Shown here: positions 8,671 to 17,072 of the stretch, one piece after another
Position numbering within the stretch: the first letter of the stretch is position 1
Layout: each line of letters begins with the position of its first letter
NCBI RefSeq assembly: GCF_003667275.1
Contig: NZ_RCNV01000001.1
Span: forward strand, 186,001-250,000
Direction: 5' to 3'
From: Mesonia aquimarina
Lineage (GTDB): Bacteria; Bacteroidota; Bacteroidia; Flavobacteriales; Flavobacteriaceae
Length of the DNA stretch: 64,000 nt
Notes under the pieces: model-generated
Told to the model about the DNA's origin: nothing
What the model saw: only the letters and a program-made list of their open reading frames with translations
Databases searched by the model: none
Translations under genes and position numbers: made by a program

Positions 8671-9834
8671 ATGAAAGTAAAAGAATTATTAGACGATTAT
8701 TCACATTATAAAAATGTGGGTTTTGAAAAGCGTTATCTAGATTATTCTAGCATTAAAAACTATATAAATCAATTAAAAGATTTAGCAGAATTTGAAGTCG
8801 ACGAAATTGGACTTTCAGTAAATAAGGAATCTATTTTTTCTATTAAATTAGGTAGAGGAAAAACTAAAATTTTTATGTGGTCGCAAATGCATGGAAATGA
8901 ATCGACCACTACAAAAGCTGTTTTAGATTTACTACTAACTTTTCAGCACAAAAAGTATAGCCCTATACAAGAATTTTTAGAAAACTGTACCTTATTAATT
9001 ATTCCTGTTTTAAATCCTGACGGATTAACGTCTTATACACGAGTTAATGCAAATAATGTGGATTTAAATCGTGATGCTATAAATTTATCACAACCGGAAA
9101 GCAAAATTTTACAGAGGGTGTTTAATTCATTTCATCCGGATTTTTGTTTTAATCTACATGATCAGCGTACCATTTTTAGTGCAGGAAATACAGCAAAAAG
9201 TGCTTGTGTTTCATTTTTGGCACCAGCTTTTAATGAAGAACGCTCGGTGAACAAAACAAGAGAAAGAGCAATGCAATTAATTGCAGTTATGAGTAAGGCT
9301 TTGCAGGAGTTTATTCCTAATAAAATGGGACGTTATGACGATTCTTTTAATTTAAACTGTGTAGGGGACTTTTTTCAATCAAAAAATAGTACAACTATTC
9401 TTTTTGAAGCCGGTCACGTTAATGGAGACTATCAAAGAGAGGAAACAAGAAAACTAATTTTTGTTTCTATGATTAATGCCATTGAAAGCATTATAGAAAA
9501 AAGCTATTCAAATTTTTCTGTTGAAGATTATGAGTTAATTCCTGAAAATGAAAAGTTATTTTATGATTGTATTATCCGTAATGTCAAATTTAATGGTCAG
9601 ATTACTGATGTAGCCATTCAATATGAAGAACGTTTAGAAAATAAAGCCATAAGGTTTATTCCTAAATTAGAAAAAGTAGGTGATTTGCATAATTTTTTTG
9701 GACATAAGGAGTTTAAAGGAAAGAATAAGGAATTAGCAATTAATAATGTTACTCAAATTGATAAGTTAGGAATTGATATTCAGCATATCAACTTAGGAAA
9801 TGAAGATATTTTTACGAATTTAACAATTTCTTAG
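8671..9834 (+). CDS. M14-family zinc carboxypeptidase
   Basis: 387 residues with the M14 metallopeptidase signature: zinc ligands His74 and Glu77 in QMHGNESTT, the substrate-binding block NPDGLTSYTRVNANNVDLNR, third zinc ligand His163 in FNLHDQR and probable catalytic Glu246 in ILFEAGH. The family removes C-terminal residues or peptidoglycan stem amino acids. I see no signal peptide, so this member looks cytoplasmic and its substrate is unknown. The C-terminal 100 residues are a separate small domain. The ATG directly abuts a palindromic operator and there is no room for a ribosome binding site, consistent with a leaderless message. The gene is divergent from the XRE repressor and followed by an Lrp/AsnC regulator. 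Confidence 0.88.
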   Translation: MKVKELLDDYSHYKNVGFEKRYLDYSSIKNYINQLKDLAEFEVDEIGLSVNKESIFSIKLGRGKTKIFMWSQMHGNESTTTKAVLDLLLTFQHKKYSPIQEFLENCTLLIIPVLNPDGLTSYTRVNANNVDLNRDAINLSQPESKILQRVFNSFHPDFCFNLHDQRTIFSAGNTAKSACVSFLAPAFNEERSVNKTRERAMQLIAVMSKALQEFIPNKMGRYDDSFNLNCVGDFFQSKNSTTILFEAGHVNGDYQREETRKLIFVSMINAIESIIEKSYSNFSVEDYELIPENEKLFYDCIIRNVKFNGQITDVAIQYEERLENKAIRFIPKLEKVGDLHNFFGHKEFKGKNKELAINNVTQIDKLGIDIQHINLGNEDIFTNLTIS

Positions 9835-9840
9835 TTTCAA

Positions 9841-9874
9841 TTGATCATTATTGAGTAAAATTGTATTATTTTTG
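9841..9874 (+). promoter_or_regulatory. Promoter of the Lrp/AsnC gene
   Basis: TTG at 9841-9843, a 23-base spacer and TATTTTTG at 9867-9874 fit the Bacteroidota consensus. The ATG is 42 bases after the -7 box, so this gene can be expressed independently of the peptidase upstream. Confidence 0.5.
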
Positions 9875-9915
9875 CTTTTTTCTTAAAATAAAGGACGAAT
9901 AATAATTTTTATCAA

Positions 9916-10395
9916 ATGGCAAGATTTAGATTAGACGAGACAGATCATCAAATTTTAGATATTTTAATAGACAATACCAGAACTGCTTTTACAGATATTG
10001 CTAAAAAGCTCAATATTTCTGCAGGTACGGTTCACGTTCGAGTTAAAAAAATGGAGGAAGCAGGTATTATTATTGGTTCTTCTTTAACCTTAGATTATAA
10101 AAAACTAGGTTATGCATTTATCGCTTATGTTGGAGTTTTCTTAAAAAAGACTTCACAAACTAAGTTTGTTTTAGAGCGTATTAACCAAATTCCTTTTGTA
10201 ACTGTTGCTCACGTAACTACAGGGAAATTTAATATTTTCTGTAAAGTTAGAGCTAAAGATACTGAGCACGCTAAACAAATTATTTTTCTTTTAGATGATA
10301 TTGAAGGCGTTTATAGAACCGAAACTATGATTTCTCTAGAAGAAAGTTTAAACGATAAAAAACGTTTAATGCATTCTATTTTTAAGGAATTATAA
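9916..10395 (+). CDS. Lrp/AsnC-family transcriptional regulator
   Basis: 159 residues, the normal length for the family. The N-terminal winged HTH reads LDETDHQILDILIDNTRTAF, then DIAKKLNISAGTVHVRVKKM. It is followed by the RAM (amino-acid-sensing) domain with YAFIAYVGVFLKK, the Val-rich strand PFVTVAHVTTGKFNIFCKV and the C-terminal strand TETMISLEES. Such proteins form dimers to octamers and usually sense an amino acid. The ligand is not predictable here. It sits 81 bases after the M14 peptidase, has its own promoter and ends in a strong terminator. Confidence 0.93.
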   Translation: MARFRLDETDHQILDILIDNTRTAFTDIAKKLNISAGTVHVRVKKMEEAGIIIGSSLTLDYKKLGYAFIAYVGVFLKKTSQTKFVLERINQIPFVTVAHVTTGKFNIFCKVRAKDTEHAKQIIFLLDDIEGVYRTETMISLEESLNDKKRLMHSIFKEL

Positions 10396-10420
10396 TTATA
10401 AAAATATAGGAACAAAAAAA

Positions 10421-10449
10421 GGAGTTGATTTTTTTCAACTCCTTTTTTT
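10421..10449. terminator. Bidirectional rho-independent terminator
   Basis: Stem GGAGTTGA (10421-10428) pairs with TCAACTCC (10435-10442), with a T6 loop, seven Ts after it and seven As before it. It serves the Lrp gene on plus and yebC on minus. Confidence 0.9.
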
Positions 10450-10471
10450 ATTTCGCTATATGAGGGAAAAA

Positions 10472-11182
10472 TTAATCTTCCATCGTGTGATAGACGTTTT
10501 GAACATCGTCATCCTCTTCAATTTTTTCAAGTAATTTTTCTACGTCTGCTTGTTCTTCTTCGTTTAATTTTTTTGTTATTGTTGGTATTCTATCAAAACC
10601 AGAAGAAAGAATTTCAATTTCTCGATCTTCTAATTCTTTTTGAATAGCACCAAAACTTTCAAATGGAGCGTAGAGCAAAATTCCATCTTCATCCTCAAAG
10701 ATTTCTTCTACACCAAAATCTATGAATTCAAGTTCTAGTTCTTCAATATCAACTCCTTCTGCATTAATTCTAAAATTACACGTATGATCAAACATAAATT
10801 CTACCGAACCGGAGGTTCCTAAGCTTCCGTTGCATTTATTAAAATAAGAACGAATATTAGCAACTGTTCTGGTGTTGTTATCGGTAGCAGTTTCAATTAA
10901 AACGGCAATTCCATGTGGCGCATAGCCTTCAAATAAAACTACTTTATATTCTCCAAGACTTTTATCGGACGCTCTTTTTATAGCACGTTCTACATTGTCC
11001 TTTGGCATATTTACGCTTTTGGCATTTTGGATTACCGCACGTAATTTTGAATTGGTATCTGGATCTGGACCACCTTCTTTGACGGCCATTACAATATCTT
11101 TGCCGATTCTTGTAAATGCTTTGGACATTGCAGACCAACGTTTCATTTTTCTTGCTTTACGAAATTCAAAAGCTCTTCCCAT
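10472..11182 (-). CDS. YebC/PmpR-family transcription/translation regulator
   Basis: 236 residues beginning MGRAFEFRKARK. This is the Bacteroidota form of the YebC/TACO1 family, with KAFTRIGKDIVMAVKEGGPD, LRAVIQNAKSVNMPKDNVER and the acidic C-terminus. YebC proteins have been described as DNA-binding regulators and, more recently, as ribosome-associated factors that help translate difficult motifs such as polyproline. Which applies here is not visible. A perfect -7 box (TATTTTTG, minus strand 11214-11207) lies 25 bases upstream, without a clear -33. It is a separate unit from the secreted protein and protease that lie upstream on the same strand. Confidence 0.93.
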   Translation of the reverse strand: MGRAFEFRKARKMKRWSAMSKAFTRIGKDIVMAVKEGGPDPDTNSKLRAVIQNAKSVNMPKDNVERAIKRASDKSLGEYKVVLFEGYAPHGIAVLIETATDNNTRTVANIRSYFNKCNGSLGTSGSVEFMFDHTCNFRINAEGVDIEELELEFIDFGVEEIFEDEDGILLYAPFESFGAIQKELEDREIEILSSGFDRIPTITKKLNEEEQADVEKLLEKIEEDDDVQNVYHTMED

Positions 11183-11223
11183 GAGATGTTTATAAAAATT
11201 TGATTACAAAAATAAGAAAACTG

Positions 11224-12258
11224 TTAGTCGTTTGGAATATGTCGAGCTAAAAATTCTTCATTAGCTTGATTTACATGATTAATAACAACTTGGCGATCTT
11301 CATATAAATCATTATTTAGTTTATTATAGTTGTTTACCGCAGCATTTACTTCTTTTACTTTTTTGTTGTAGGCATCTACTTGTTCTTTTGTTCGTTTGCG
11401 TTGTGGCGTATCATCTATAGCTTTTTTTATTTTAGCAAAATCTTCATTAAGAATTAAAAAACTAGTGATTTCTGGTATTTTATTTTCAACTTCATCAATA
11501 TAAAATTCAAATGCTTTTCTGGTGCTTTTTATTAAGGAACGGTCTTTTTTATAAGCTTCTATTTTTTCAAGTTCAAGTAGACCATTTTCTGCACTTTGCT
11601 TTAGGGCATTTGCACTTTGCTGGATTGCTGAAACATTATTTTGCTCAATGGCATCCATTAAATATGATTCATTAAAATTCACTTTAAAAAAGATAAGGTA
11701 GACTTCATTATAATAATCAAAAACTTCACCGGATATTTTCATTTTCCGGCCTAAATCTGTTTCATTATCTACAATATTTATATTGTGTTTTTTAGCGTAA
11801 GCTTTAAAGTTTTGTTCATATAATTGCTGGGCTTCTGTCATTTTTTGACTTGTCATTTCTTGGGTATTGATGTAGGCTTCCATCATATCATAAGACTTTT
11901 CAGCCACTGCCTTCATGTCAATAATTTTTTCATAATCTTGCCGCAATAAATTTTTATACAGAATTAAATTATGAAGTACTTCTTTTTTGTATTCTTCACC
12001 TTCAAAAGTACCGGCATCTTCAATTTTTTCAATTGATTTTTCTACACTTTTTATTAAGTTTTTCCTTTTCCGTTCTACATTTCTATCACTCTTATCATGG
12101 GCCATAGCTTTATTGTATTTCCACATGTTTTGGGTGATTTCTTGTTGCTCACCACTTACAAAATCAAGATAAGCAGAAGCAGAACTAAATTCTTGGCTAA
12201 AAATAGATTGGCAAAAAAGAAAGCCACAAATAAATGCAGTAAGGGTAATTTTTTTCAT
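11224..12258 (-). CDS. Secreted helical protein of unknown function
   Basis: 344 residues with a cleavable signal peptide (MKKITLTAFICGFLFCQSIFSQ). The mature protein is almost entirely helical and charged, with long Lys/Glu-rich coiled-coil stretches and no membrane segment. It loosely recalls the LIC11966-type surface proteins annotated in Bacteroidota and Leptospira, but I cannot confirm this. The gene begins one base after the stop codon of the S41 protease, so the two are surely co-transcribed and probably co-translated. That makes a periplasmic partner or substrate of the protease a reasonable guess. Confidence 0.72.
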   Translation of the reverse strand: MKKITLTAFICGFLFCQSIFSQEFSSASAYLDFVSGEQQEITQNMWKYNKAMAHDKSDRNVERKRKNLIKSVEKSIEKIEDAGTFEGEEYKKEVLHNLILYKNLLRQDYEKIIDMKAVAEKSYDMMEAYINTQEMTSQKMTEAQQLYEQNFKAYAKKHNINIVDNETDLGRKMKISGEVFDYYNEVYLIFFKVNFNESYLMDAIEQNNVSAIQQSANALKQSAENGLLELEKIEAYKKDRSLIKSTRKAFEFYIDEVENKIPEITSFLILNEDFAKIKKAIDDTPQRKRTKEQVDAYNKKVKEVNAAVNNYNKLNNDLYEDRQVVINHVNQANEEFLARHIPND

Positions 12259-12259
12259 G

Positions 12260-14326
12260 TTAATACGATTTTTTCAGGTTAATATAGTCGGTTAAAATGC
12301 TATAAGCTTCTTCAATATAAAGGTCTTTATTTATTTCTTCTAGACTTTGTTCGTTAATTTCTTTAGCATCAGGATTGTAGGCTAATACTTCTTTTGTTGA
12401 AGTTGTATTTTTAACTTTTACAGAATTCTTATAGTTCTTTATGAAATCTCCATAAGGCTTCCACATTGTCTTATAAGATTCAAAACCGTTGAAACTGCTT
12501 GTTGGCGTTAAGGTTTCTTCTGTTGATTCAAAATAACTTTTAACCAATTTTTTATTGGTTGCTTTTATAATTGTAAATCCGTAGTTATTTGTTAATCGTT
12601 GTTTACTTTTTGTATTTAATGCAGCAAGCGGAAGTTTTTTTAATGGGCGTGGGGCTAAACTGACCTCAACTTCGTCTGCTATTAATGCATAATCTTGATA
12701 TTTTTCTGCCGTTTTTAAATTATCATATAATGAAGGCAAAATAATATCTGGCGTTACACCCATTCCTTGATGACTTTTACCGGTTGGACGATAAAATTTT
12801 TCTACGGTTAATTTTACGAAACCTAACTTCTGATTTACTTCATTTAAAGGTAAAATTACTTGAGCACTAGCTTTTCCATGTGTTGTTGTTCCTACTAAAA
12901 TGGCTCTATTGTAATCTTGCATAGCGCCTGCAAAAAACTCTGATGCTGAAGCAGAAAAATGATTGATTAAAATTAAAATTGGTTTATTGAAAAGGCTTCC
13001 GCGATTAGCATCTTTTATAGTAAAAGTTTCGCCGGTGTTATATTTTAAAATAGAAAGCGGACCTTTATTAATAAACATTCCCGAAAGATCTGAGGCTTCT
13101 TTCATAGCGCCGCCGCCATTAAAGCGTAAATCTATAATTAAACCTTCTATATTTTCTTGTTGCAATTTGTAAAGTTGCTTAGCAACATCATTGGCAACTC
13201 CCAAACCGTTTGGGGATTCTAAGTCAGTATAAAAGCTAGGTAATTTTACATAGCCGATTTTTTGATCTTTTTCTAGTAAAAAACCGGTAATAGAATTTTC
13301 TTGTACCTTTTGTAGAGTTCGAGTTAATTTTACTTTTTGAATTCTGCCACTTTTCTTTTTTAAGGTAAAAGTAATTGTTTTATGATTTTTTCCACGGGTA
13401 AAATTTTGAATATCGTCGTTAGAAACGCAGAATGTTTTTAGGACATCTCCGTTAGATTCTAGTTTTTTAATGATATCATCAACTTCAAAATCGGCATGTT
13501 TAAAGGCGGGACTTCCAGGCGTAATGTAACGAACAACTATTTCGCCCTCATCATTTTTATCAGTAGAAAAACCAAAAGATTCTTGGTTGCTTGCAATTGC
13601 ACTTTCAAAACCTACGCGTTCTGCATCATTAAAAAAAGTTGAATTAGGGTCTTGGTATTTTACAAATGCATTTAAAAAAGCGTGTGTAGTAAATTTACTA
13701 ATTCCGCCTTCTTTTGCAAGAAATTCGTTAAGCTGGCATAATTCTTTTTCAATAATTTTTGGCTTTAGCTTTTTTTCTAAATTGGTGAAATTTTCTTGTA
13801 CAGAACTTAAAATAGAATCTTGTTCAACAATTTCGGTTAAAATTTCTAAGCGAATTTTTTTATTCCAATAATCAGCTAAATCCTCGTCGTTTTTCAGGCT
13901 AAAAGGAGTGCGTTCTGCTAACAGAAGAAACTTTTGATTTTTATTGTATTGAAGATCTTCTGTTTTAAAATCTTTTAGAATTCCTTCAACTTGTTCAATT
14001 CTTTTTTTTAGTGTTGCACTATATTTTTCAATAAAACTACAATCCCCGCTAAGAATATAATCGTTTAATTTGGTTTGATCTTCTTGAAATTTCAAAAAGT
14101 CTTCTTGCGTAAAAAATGAACCATCAGGATCTAAGTTTTTACAAAAAAGCTTAAAGACCGCTTTAGACAGCTCTTTATTTACAGGTTTAGGCTCGTAATG
14201 AGAAGTGTTTATTAATGCTCTAGTGGCTTCAATTCGTTGGCAAAAAACCTTATTTTCTTGTGCAAATAGCTGAAAATTTGAATAGAAAAATAAGAGTAAG
14301 AAAAATAAGAAGTAATTTTTTTTCAT
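12260..14326 (-). CDS. Carboxy-terminal processing (tail-specific) protease, S41 family
   Basis: 688-residue periplasmic protease related to Prc/Tsp. A signal peptide (MKKNYFLFFLLLFF...LFAQ) is followed by an N-terminal helical region, a PDZ domain (GFSTDKNDEGEIVVRYITPG, DDIIKKLES) and the S41 catalytic core. The core carries the substrate strand LIIDLRFNGGGAMKEA, the nucleophile Ser in NHFSASASEFFAGAM and the general-base Lys in GTTTHGKASAQ. A long C-terminal extension follows, as in Prc. The family trims C-termini of periplasmic proteins and controls cell-wall hydrolase levels in other bacteria. The next gene follows after a single base. Confidence 0.93.
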   Translation of the reverse strand: MKKNYFLFFLLLFFYSNFQLFAQENKVFCQRIEATRALINTSHYEPKPVNKELSKAVFKLFCKNLDPDGSFFTQEDFLKFQEDQTKLNDYILSGDCSFIEKYSATLKKRIEQVEGILKDFKTEDLQYNKNQKFLLLAERTPFSLKNDEDLADYWNKKIRLEILTEIVEQDSILSSVQENFTNLEKKLKPKIIEKELCQLNEFLAKEGGISKFTTHAFLNAFVKYQDPNSTFFNDAERVGFESAIASNQESFGFSTDKNDEGEIVVRYITPGSPAFKHADFEVDDIIKKLESNGDVLKTFCVSNDDIQNFTRGKNHKTITFTLKKKSGRIQKVKLTRTLQKVQENSITGFLLEKDQKIGYVKLPSFYTDLESPNGLGVANDVAKQLYKLQQENIEGLIIDLRFNGGGAMKEASDLSGMFINKGPLSILKYNTGETFTIKDANRGSLFNKPILILINHFSASASEFFAGAMQDYNRAILVGTTTHGKASAQVILPLNEVNQKLGFVKLTVEKFYRPTGKSHQGMGVTPDIILPSLYDNLKTAEKYQDYALIADEVEVSLAPRPLKKLPLAALNTKSKQRLTNNYGFTIIKATNKKLVKSYFESTEETLTPTSSFNGFESYKTMWKPYGDFIKNYKNSVKVKNTTSTKEVLAYNPDAKEINEQSLEEINKDLYIEEAYSILTDYINLKKSY

Positions 14327-14484
14327 CTAGATAAGGTTTGTGAATTTTACGGTGAAGCTTAAATTCTTAAATAGATGTTAAATATAAAAAAAGCGTTTAA
14401 TTTTTAATAAAAACCAATCACTTTTTTAACGGATTAAAATATGTTTTAATTAGAACAAAAAACTGTTATTAAATTAATATTTTG

Positions 14485-14518
14485 AAAAAAAGTGGTTCCT
14501 TTTTTTGAAAGAACCACT
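14485..14518 (-). terminator. Rho-independent terminator after the PCD gene
   Basis: Stem AGTGGTTC (14491-14498) with GAACCACT (14511-14518) around a 12-base loop. Read on the minus strand it ends in a run of Ts (the A-run before 14491). Confidence 0.85.
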
Positions 14519-14538
14519 TTTCTAATAATCTAAACTAT

Positions 14539-14826
14539 TTATTCTGTATCAATAATTTTTTCAATAGCGGTTGCCATTTTAAAATCTTTTTCAGTTACGC
14601 CGCCGGCATCGTGAGTAGATAAAGAAATACTTAAAGTATTGTAAACATTCGTCCATTCTGGATGATGTTGTTGCGCTTCAGCTTCAAACGCAATTCGAGT
14701 CATTATACTAAAGGTTTCTTTAAAGTTTTCAAACTCTAATTTAGTATGAATTGCGTTTTCTTCAAACTGCCAACCCTCTAAATTTTTTAATTTTTCGTTG
14801 ATCTGTGTTTCGGTTAATTTACTCAT
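14539..14826 (-). CDS. phhB: Pterin-4a-carbinolamine dehydratase
   Basis: 95 residues, standard PCD size. It dehydrates 4a-hydroxytetrahydrobiopterin in the recycling of pterin cofactor after aromatic amino acid hydroxylation. Active-site histidines are in the diagnostic block EAQQHHPEWTNVYN, followed by LSISLSTHDAGGVTEKD. No phenylalanine hydroxylase gene lies in the window, so the partner enzyme would be elsewhere or the protein may act as a general dehydratase. It ends just before a good terminator. Confidence 0.94.
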   Translation of the reverse strand: MSKLTETQINEKLKNLEGWQFEENAIHTKLEFENFKETFSIMTRIAFEAEAQQHHPEWTNVYNTLSISLSTHDAGGVTEKDFKMATAIEKIIDTE

Positions 14827-14874
14827 CTCTTTTTTATGAAAGGTACGTAATTTTAAATAAAATCCCAGCTTGTT

Positions 14875-15678
14875 TTAATTCAAAATAGTTTGATTGATGA
14901 CATCTTGAATACTAAACCGTAAATTTTTCGGTAATAAATTATCTTTGGGAAGAACAGCTAAAAACCGATCGTTATTAGAGTTGAAAACATTTTTAAATAA
15001 CGGATTGTCTATTTCTAGTATTTCGCAAATTTCAAAAATAAGATCGCTATGATGTATTAAATCTTTACTACCTAAATGAAAAACGCCTTCTAAACTTCTG
15101 TTGATAATGAAGTGTATTTGCTGCGTTACATAATTTATGCTGGTTGCGTTTATTACAACATTAGGGAAAACTTCAATCGGTTCATTAACTTCGTGAAGTT
15201 TTTTTATTTCTTCTACACGAGGGGAGTTTGCACCAAAAATCATTGGTAAACGGACAATTGAATAATTATGGTTGGGTAAACGTAAAAGTGCGTTTTCAAT
15301 TTTTATTTTAAATCGTCCATAAACACTTATGGATAAGGTTTTATCGTATTCATAAGAAGGAAAATTAGTAAAAGCATCAAAAACGTTGCTGGACGAAAGG
15401 AAAATTAGCTTTGCATTTTTTTTGATCGCATATTCCATACATTCAAAATGAGCGATTAATTGCGCCTCAAAATTTCCTCTAACGGCTGAAATAATAATGT
15501 CTGGACGAAAACTTTGTAATAAAATAGAAATACTTTCTGTGTCAGAATCCCAACAATGAAAATGTTGATTTTTTTCAAAAAAAGAACGTTCAGTTCTATA
15601 AGTAGCATGAACGTTAAAATAGGGTAGAAGCTCTTTATAAAGTGCTTGACCTATAAAACCGCTTCCGCCTAAAATCAA
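14875..15678 (-). CDS. NAD(P)-dependent epimerase/dehydratase-like (RmlD-type) protein
   Basis: 267 residues of an extended-SDR fold. The glycine motif is GGSGFIGQALYKEL, followed by IIISAVRG, a Ser block (LIFLSSSNVF) and YGRFKIKIENALL, in which Tyr and Lys fit the YxxxK pair. The substrate is unknown. The start is odd: no ATG exists in frame before the glycine motif. The first candidate is TTG at 15678, and upstream in-frame codons read KKIL just before it, as expected for a normal N-terminus. The true start may therefore be a rare codon further upstream, the frame being open back to about 15776. It is separated from gcvT by a likely terminator. Confidence 0.82.
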   Translation of the reverse strand: MILGGSGFIGQALYKELLPYFNVHATYRTERSFFEKNQHFHCWDSDTESISILLQSFRPDIIISAVRGNFEAQLIAHFECMEYAIKKNAKLIFLSSSNVFDAFTNFPSYEYDKTLSISVYGRFKIKIENALLRLPNHNYSIVRLPMIFGANSPRVEEIKKLHEVNEPIEVFPNVVINATSINYVTQQIHFIINRSLEGVFHLGSKDLIHHSDLIFEICEILEIDNPLFKNVFNSNNDRFLAVLPKDNLLPKNLRFSIQDVINQTILN

Positions 15679-15787
15679 TATTTTTTTTGTCTTCTGAATA
15701 AAACTTTGCTTTTTAAGTAAACTTACTCGGATAAGCCTTAAGGAATTAAACCTTTTGGCGTTGTCAATAAAACGCTATAAAAATAAA

Positions 15788-15831
15788 AACCAGTGCGTCA
15801 AAAAAAGTTAAATTTCTTATCGGCACTAGTT
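15788..15831 (-). terminator. Probable terminator after gcvT
   Basis: On the minus strand AACTAGTGC (15831-15823) pairs with GCACTGGTT (15796-15788) through one G-U pair, with a long 26-base loop, and is followed by T5AT5. The loop length lowers confidence. Confidence 0.5.
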
Positions 15832-15856
15832 TCTTAGTCGAAAAATAATCAATTCC

Positions 15857-16939
15857 TTAAGCCTTGTAAAATGGTAGTTTTACAATAGTGGCAGGAACGG
15901 TTTTCTTTCTAATTTGTACGTAAATCGTATTATCTTTTTTACTGAATTCAGTTTTTACGTAACCTAAACCAATTGCTTTTCCGGTAGAAGGAGACATAGT
16001 TCCTGAAGTTACATAACCAATTTCGTTTTGGTTTTCGTCTACAATTTTATAATCCTTTCTCGGAATTCCTTTTTCAGTCAATTCAAACGCTACCAATTTA
16101 CGTTTTGGTCCTTCTTCTTTTTCTTTTTTCAAGTTTTCTGCATTTACAAAATCTTTCGTAAATTTTGTAATCCAGCCTAAACCAGCTTCAATAGGAGAGG
16201 TGGTTTCATCTATATCATTTCCATAAAGACAAAAGCCCATTTCTAAACGCAAAGTGTCTCTAGCTGCCAAACCAATTGGCTTTATACCATATTCTTTTCC
16301 GGCTTCTAAAACATTATTCCATACCTTTTCAGCATCTTCACTTTTGCAATAAATTTCAAATCCGCCGCTTCCTGTATATCCTGTAGCAGAAATAATTACT
16401 TTTTCAGAACCGGCAAAAGTTCCTATTTTAAAGTTAAACATTTTCATTGCCGATAAATCTTCTTCGGTTAAACTTTGCATTGCTTCAACCGCTTTTGGTC
16501 CTTGAATGGCAAGGAGAGCATAATTTTCAGATAAATCTTTCACATCAGCTTCCATCGTGTTTTGTTCTGCAATCCAGTTCCAATCTTTGTCGATGTTAGA
16601 AGCATTTACCACCAATAAAAATTTTTCTTCATTTAAGCAGTAGATAATCAAATCGTCTACAATTCCGCCTTTATCATTGGGCATGCAAGTATATTGCGCT
16701 TTACCATCTACTAATTTTGAGGCGTCATTAGTAGTGATTTTTTGGATAAGTGCTAAAGCATTAGGACCTGAAACCAAAAACTCTCCCATATGCGAAACAT
16801 CAAAAACACCTAAATTTTTTCTAACATTTTCGTGTTCTGCATTAACGCCTTCGTAAGAAACCGGCATATTATAGCCGGCAAACGGGACCATTTTTGCTCC
16901 TAATTCTTCGTGAATATGTGTAAGCGCTGTATTTTTCAT
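15857..16939 (-). CDS. gcvT: Glycine cleavage system T protein (aminomethyltransferase)
   Basis: T protein transfers the methylene group from the aminomethyl-lipoyl H protein to tetrahydrofolate, releasing ammonia. The 360-residue product shows [61 protein letters not shown] and the C-terminal barrel ([20 protein letters not shown]). I start at [13 protein letters not shown] (16939), the conserved N-terminus, rather than an in-frame ATG 24 bases upstream. A -7 box TAATTTTG (minus strand 16968-16961) covers that upstream ATG, supporting the choice. No gcvH or gcvP lies nearby, which is usual in Bacteroidota. Confidence 0.95.
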   Translation of the reverse strand: MKNTALTHIHEELGAKMVPFAGYNMPVSYEGVNAEHENVRKNLGVFDVSHMGEFLVSGPNALALIQKITTNDASKLVDGKAQYTCMPNDKGGIVDDLIIYCLNEEKFLLVVNASNIDKDWNWIAEQNTMEADVKDLSENYALLAIQGPKAVEAMQSLTEEDLSAMKMFNFKIGTFAGSEKVIISATGYTGSGGFEIYCKSEDAEKVWNNVLEAGKEYGIKPIGLAARDTLRLEMGFCLYGNDIDETTSPIEAGLGWITKFTKDFVNAENLKKEKEEGPKRKLVAFELTEKGIPRKDYKIVDENQNEIGYVTSGTMSPSTGKAIGLGYVKTEFSKKDNTIYVQIRKKTVPATIVKLPFYKA

Positions 16940-17030
16940 AGTTTGATTTTTAGAATGCCGCAAAATTATTCAAAATTTAAAGAGTAATAAAGGATTATTG
17001 AGATTTTAGCTGAATTGATTTGTAGATTCT

Positions 17031-17058
17031 TTTGATTTATAATAGTTCAGTATCTTTA
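17031..17058 (+). promoter_or_regulatory. Promoter of the NAD(P)HX repair gene
   Basis: TTTG (17031-17034), 16-base spacer, TATCTTTA (17051-17058; 5 of 6 at the fixed positions). The ATG follows 14 bases later, giving a short leader. Confidence 0.45.
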
Positions 17059-17072
17059 AGGAAAAACTATTT

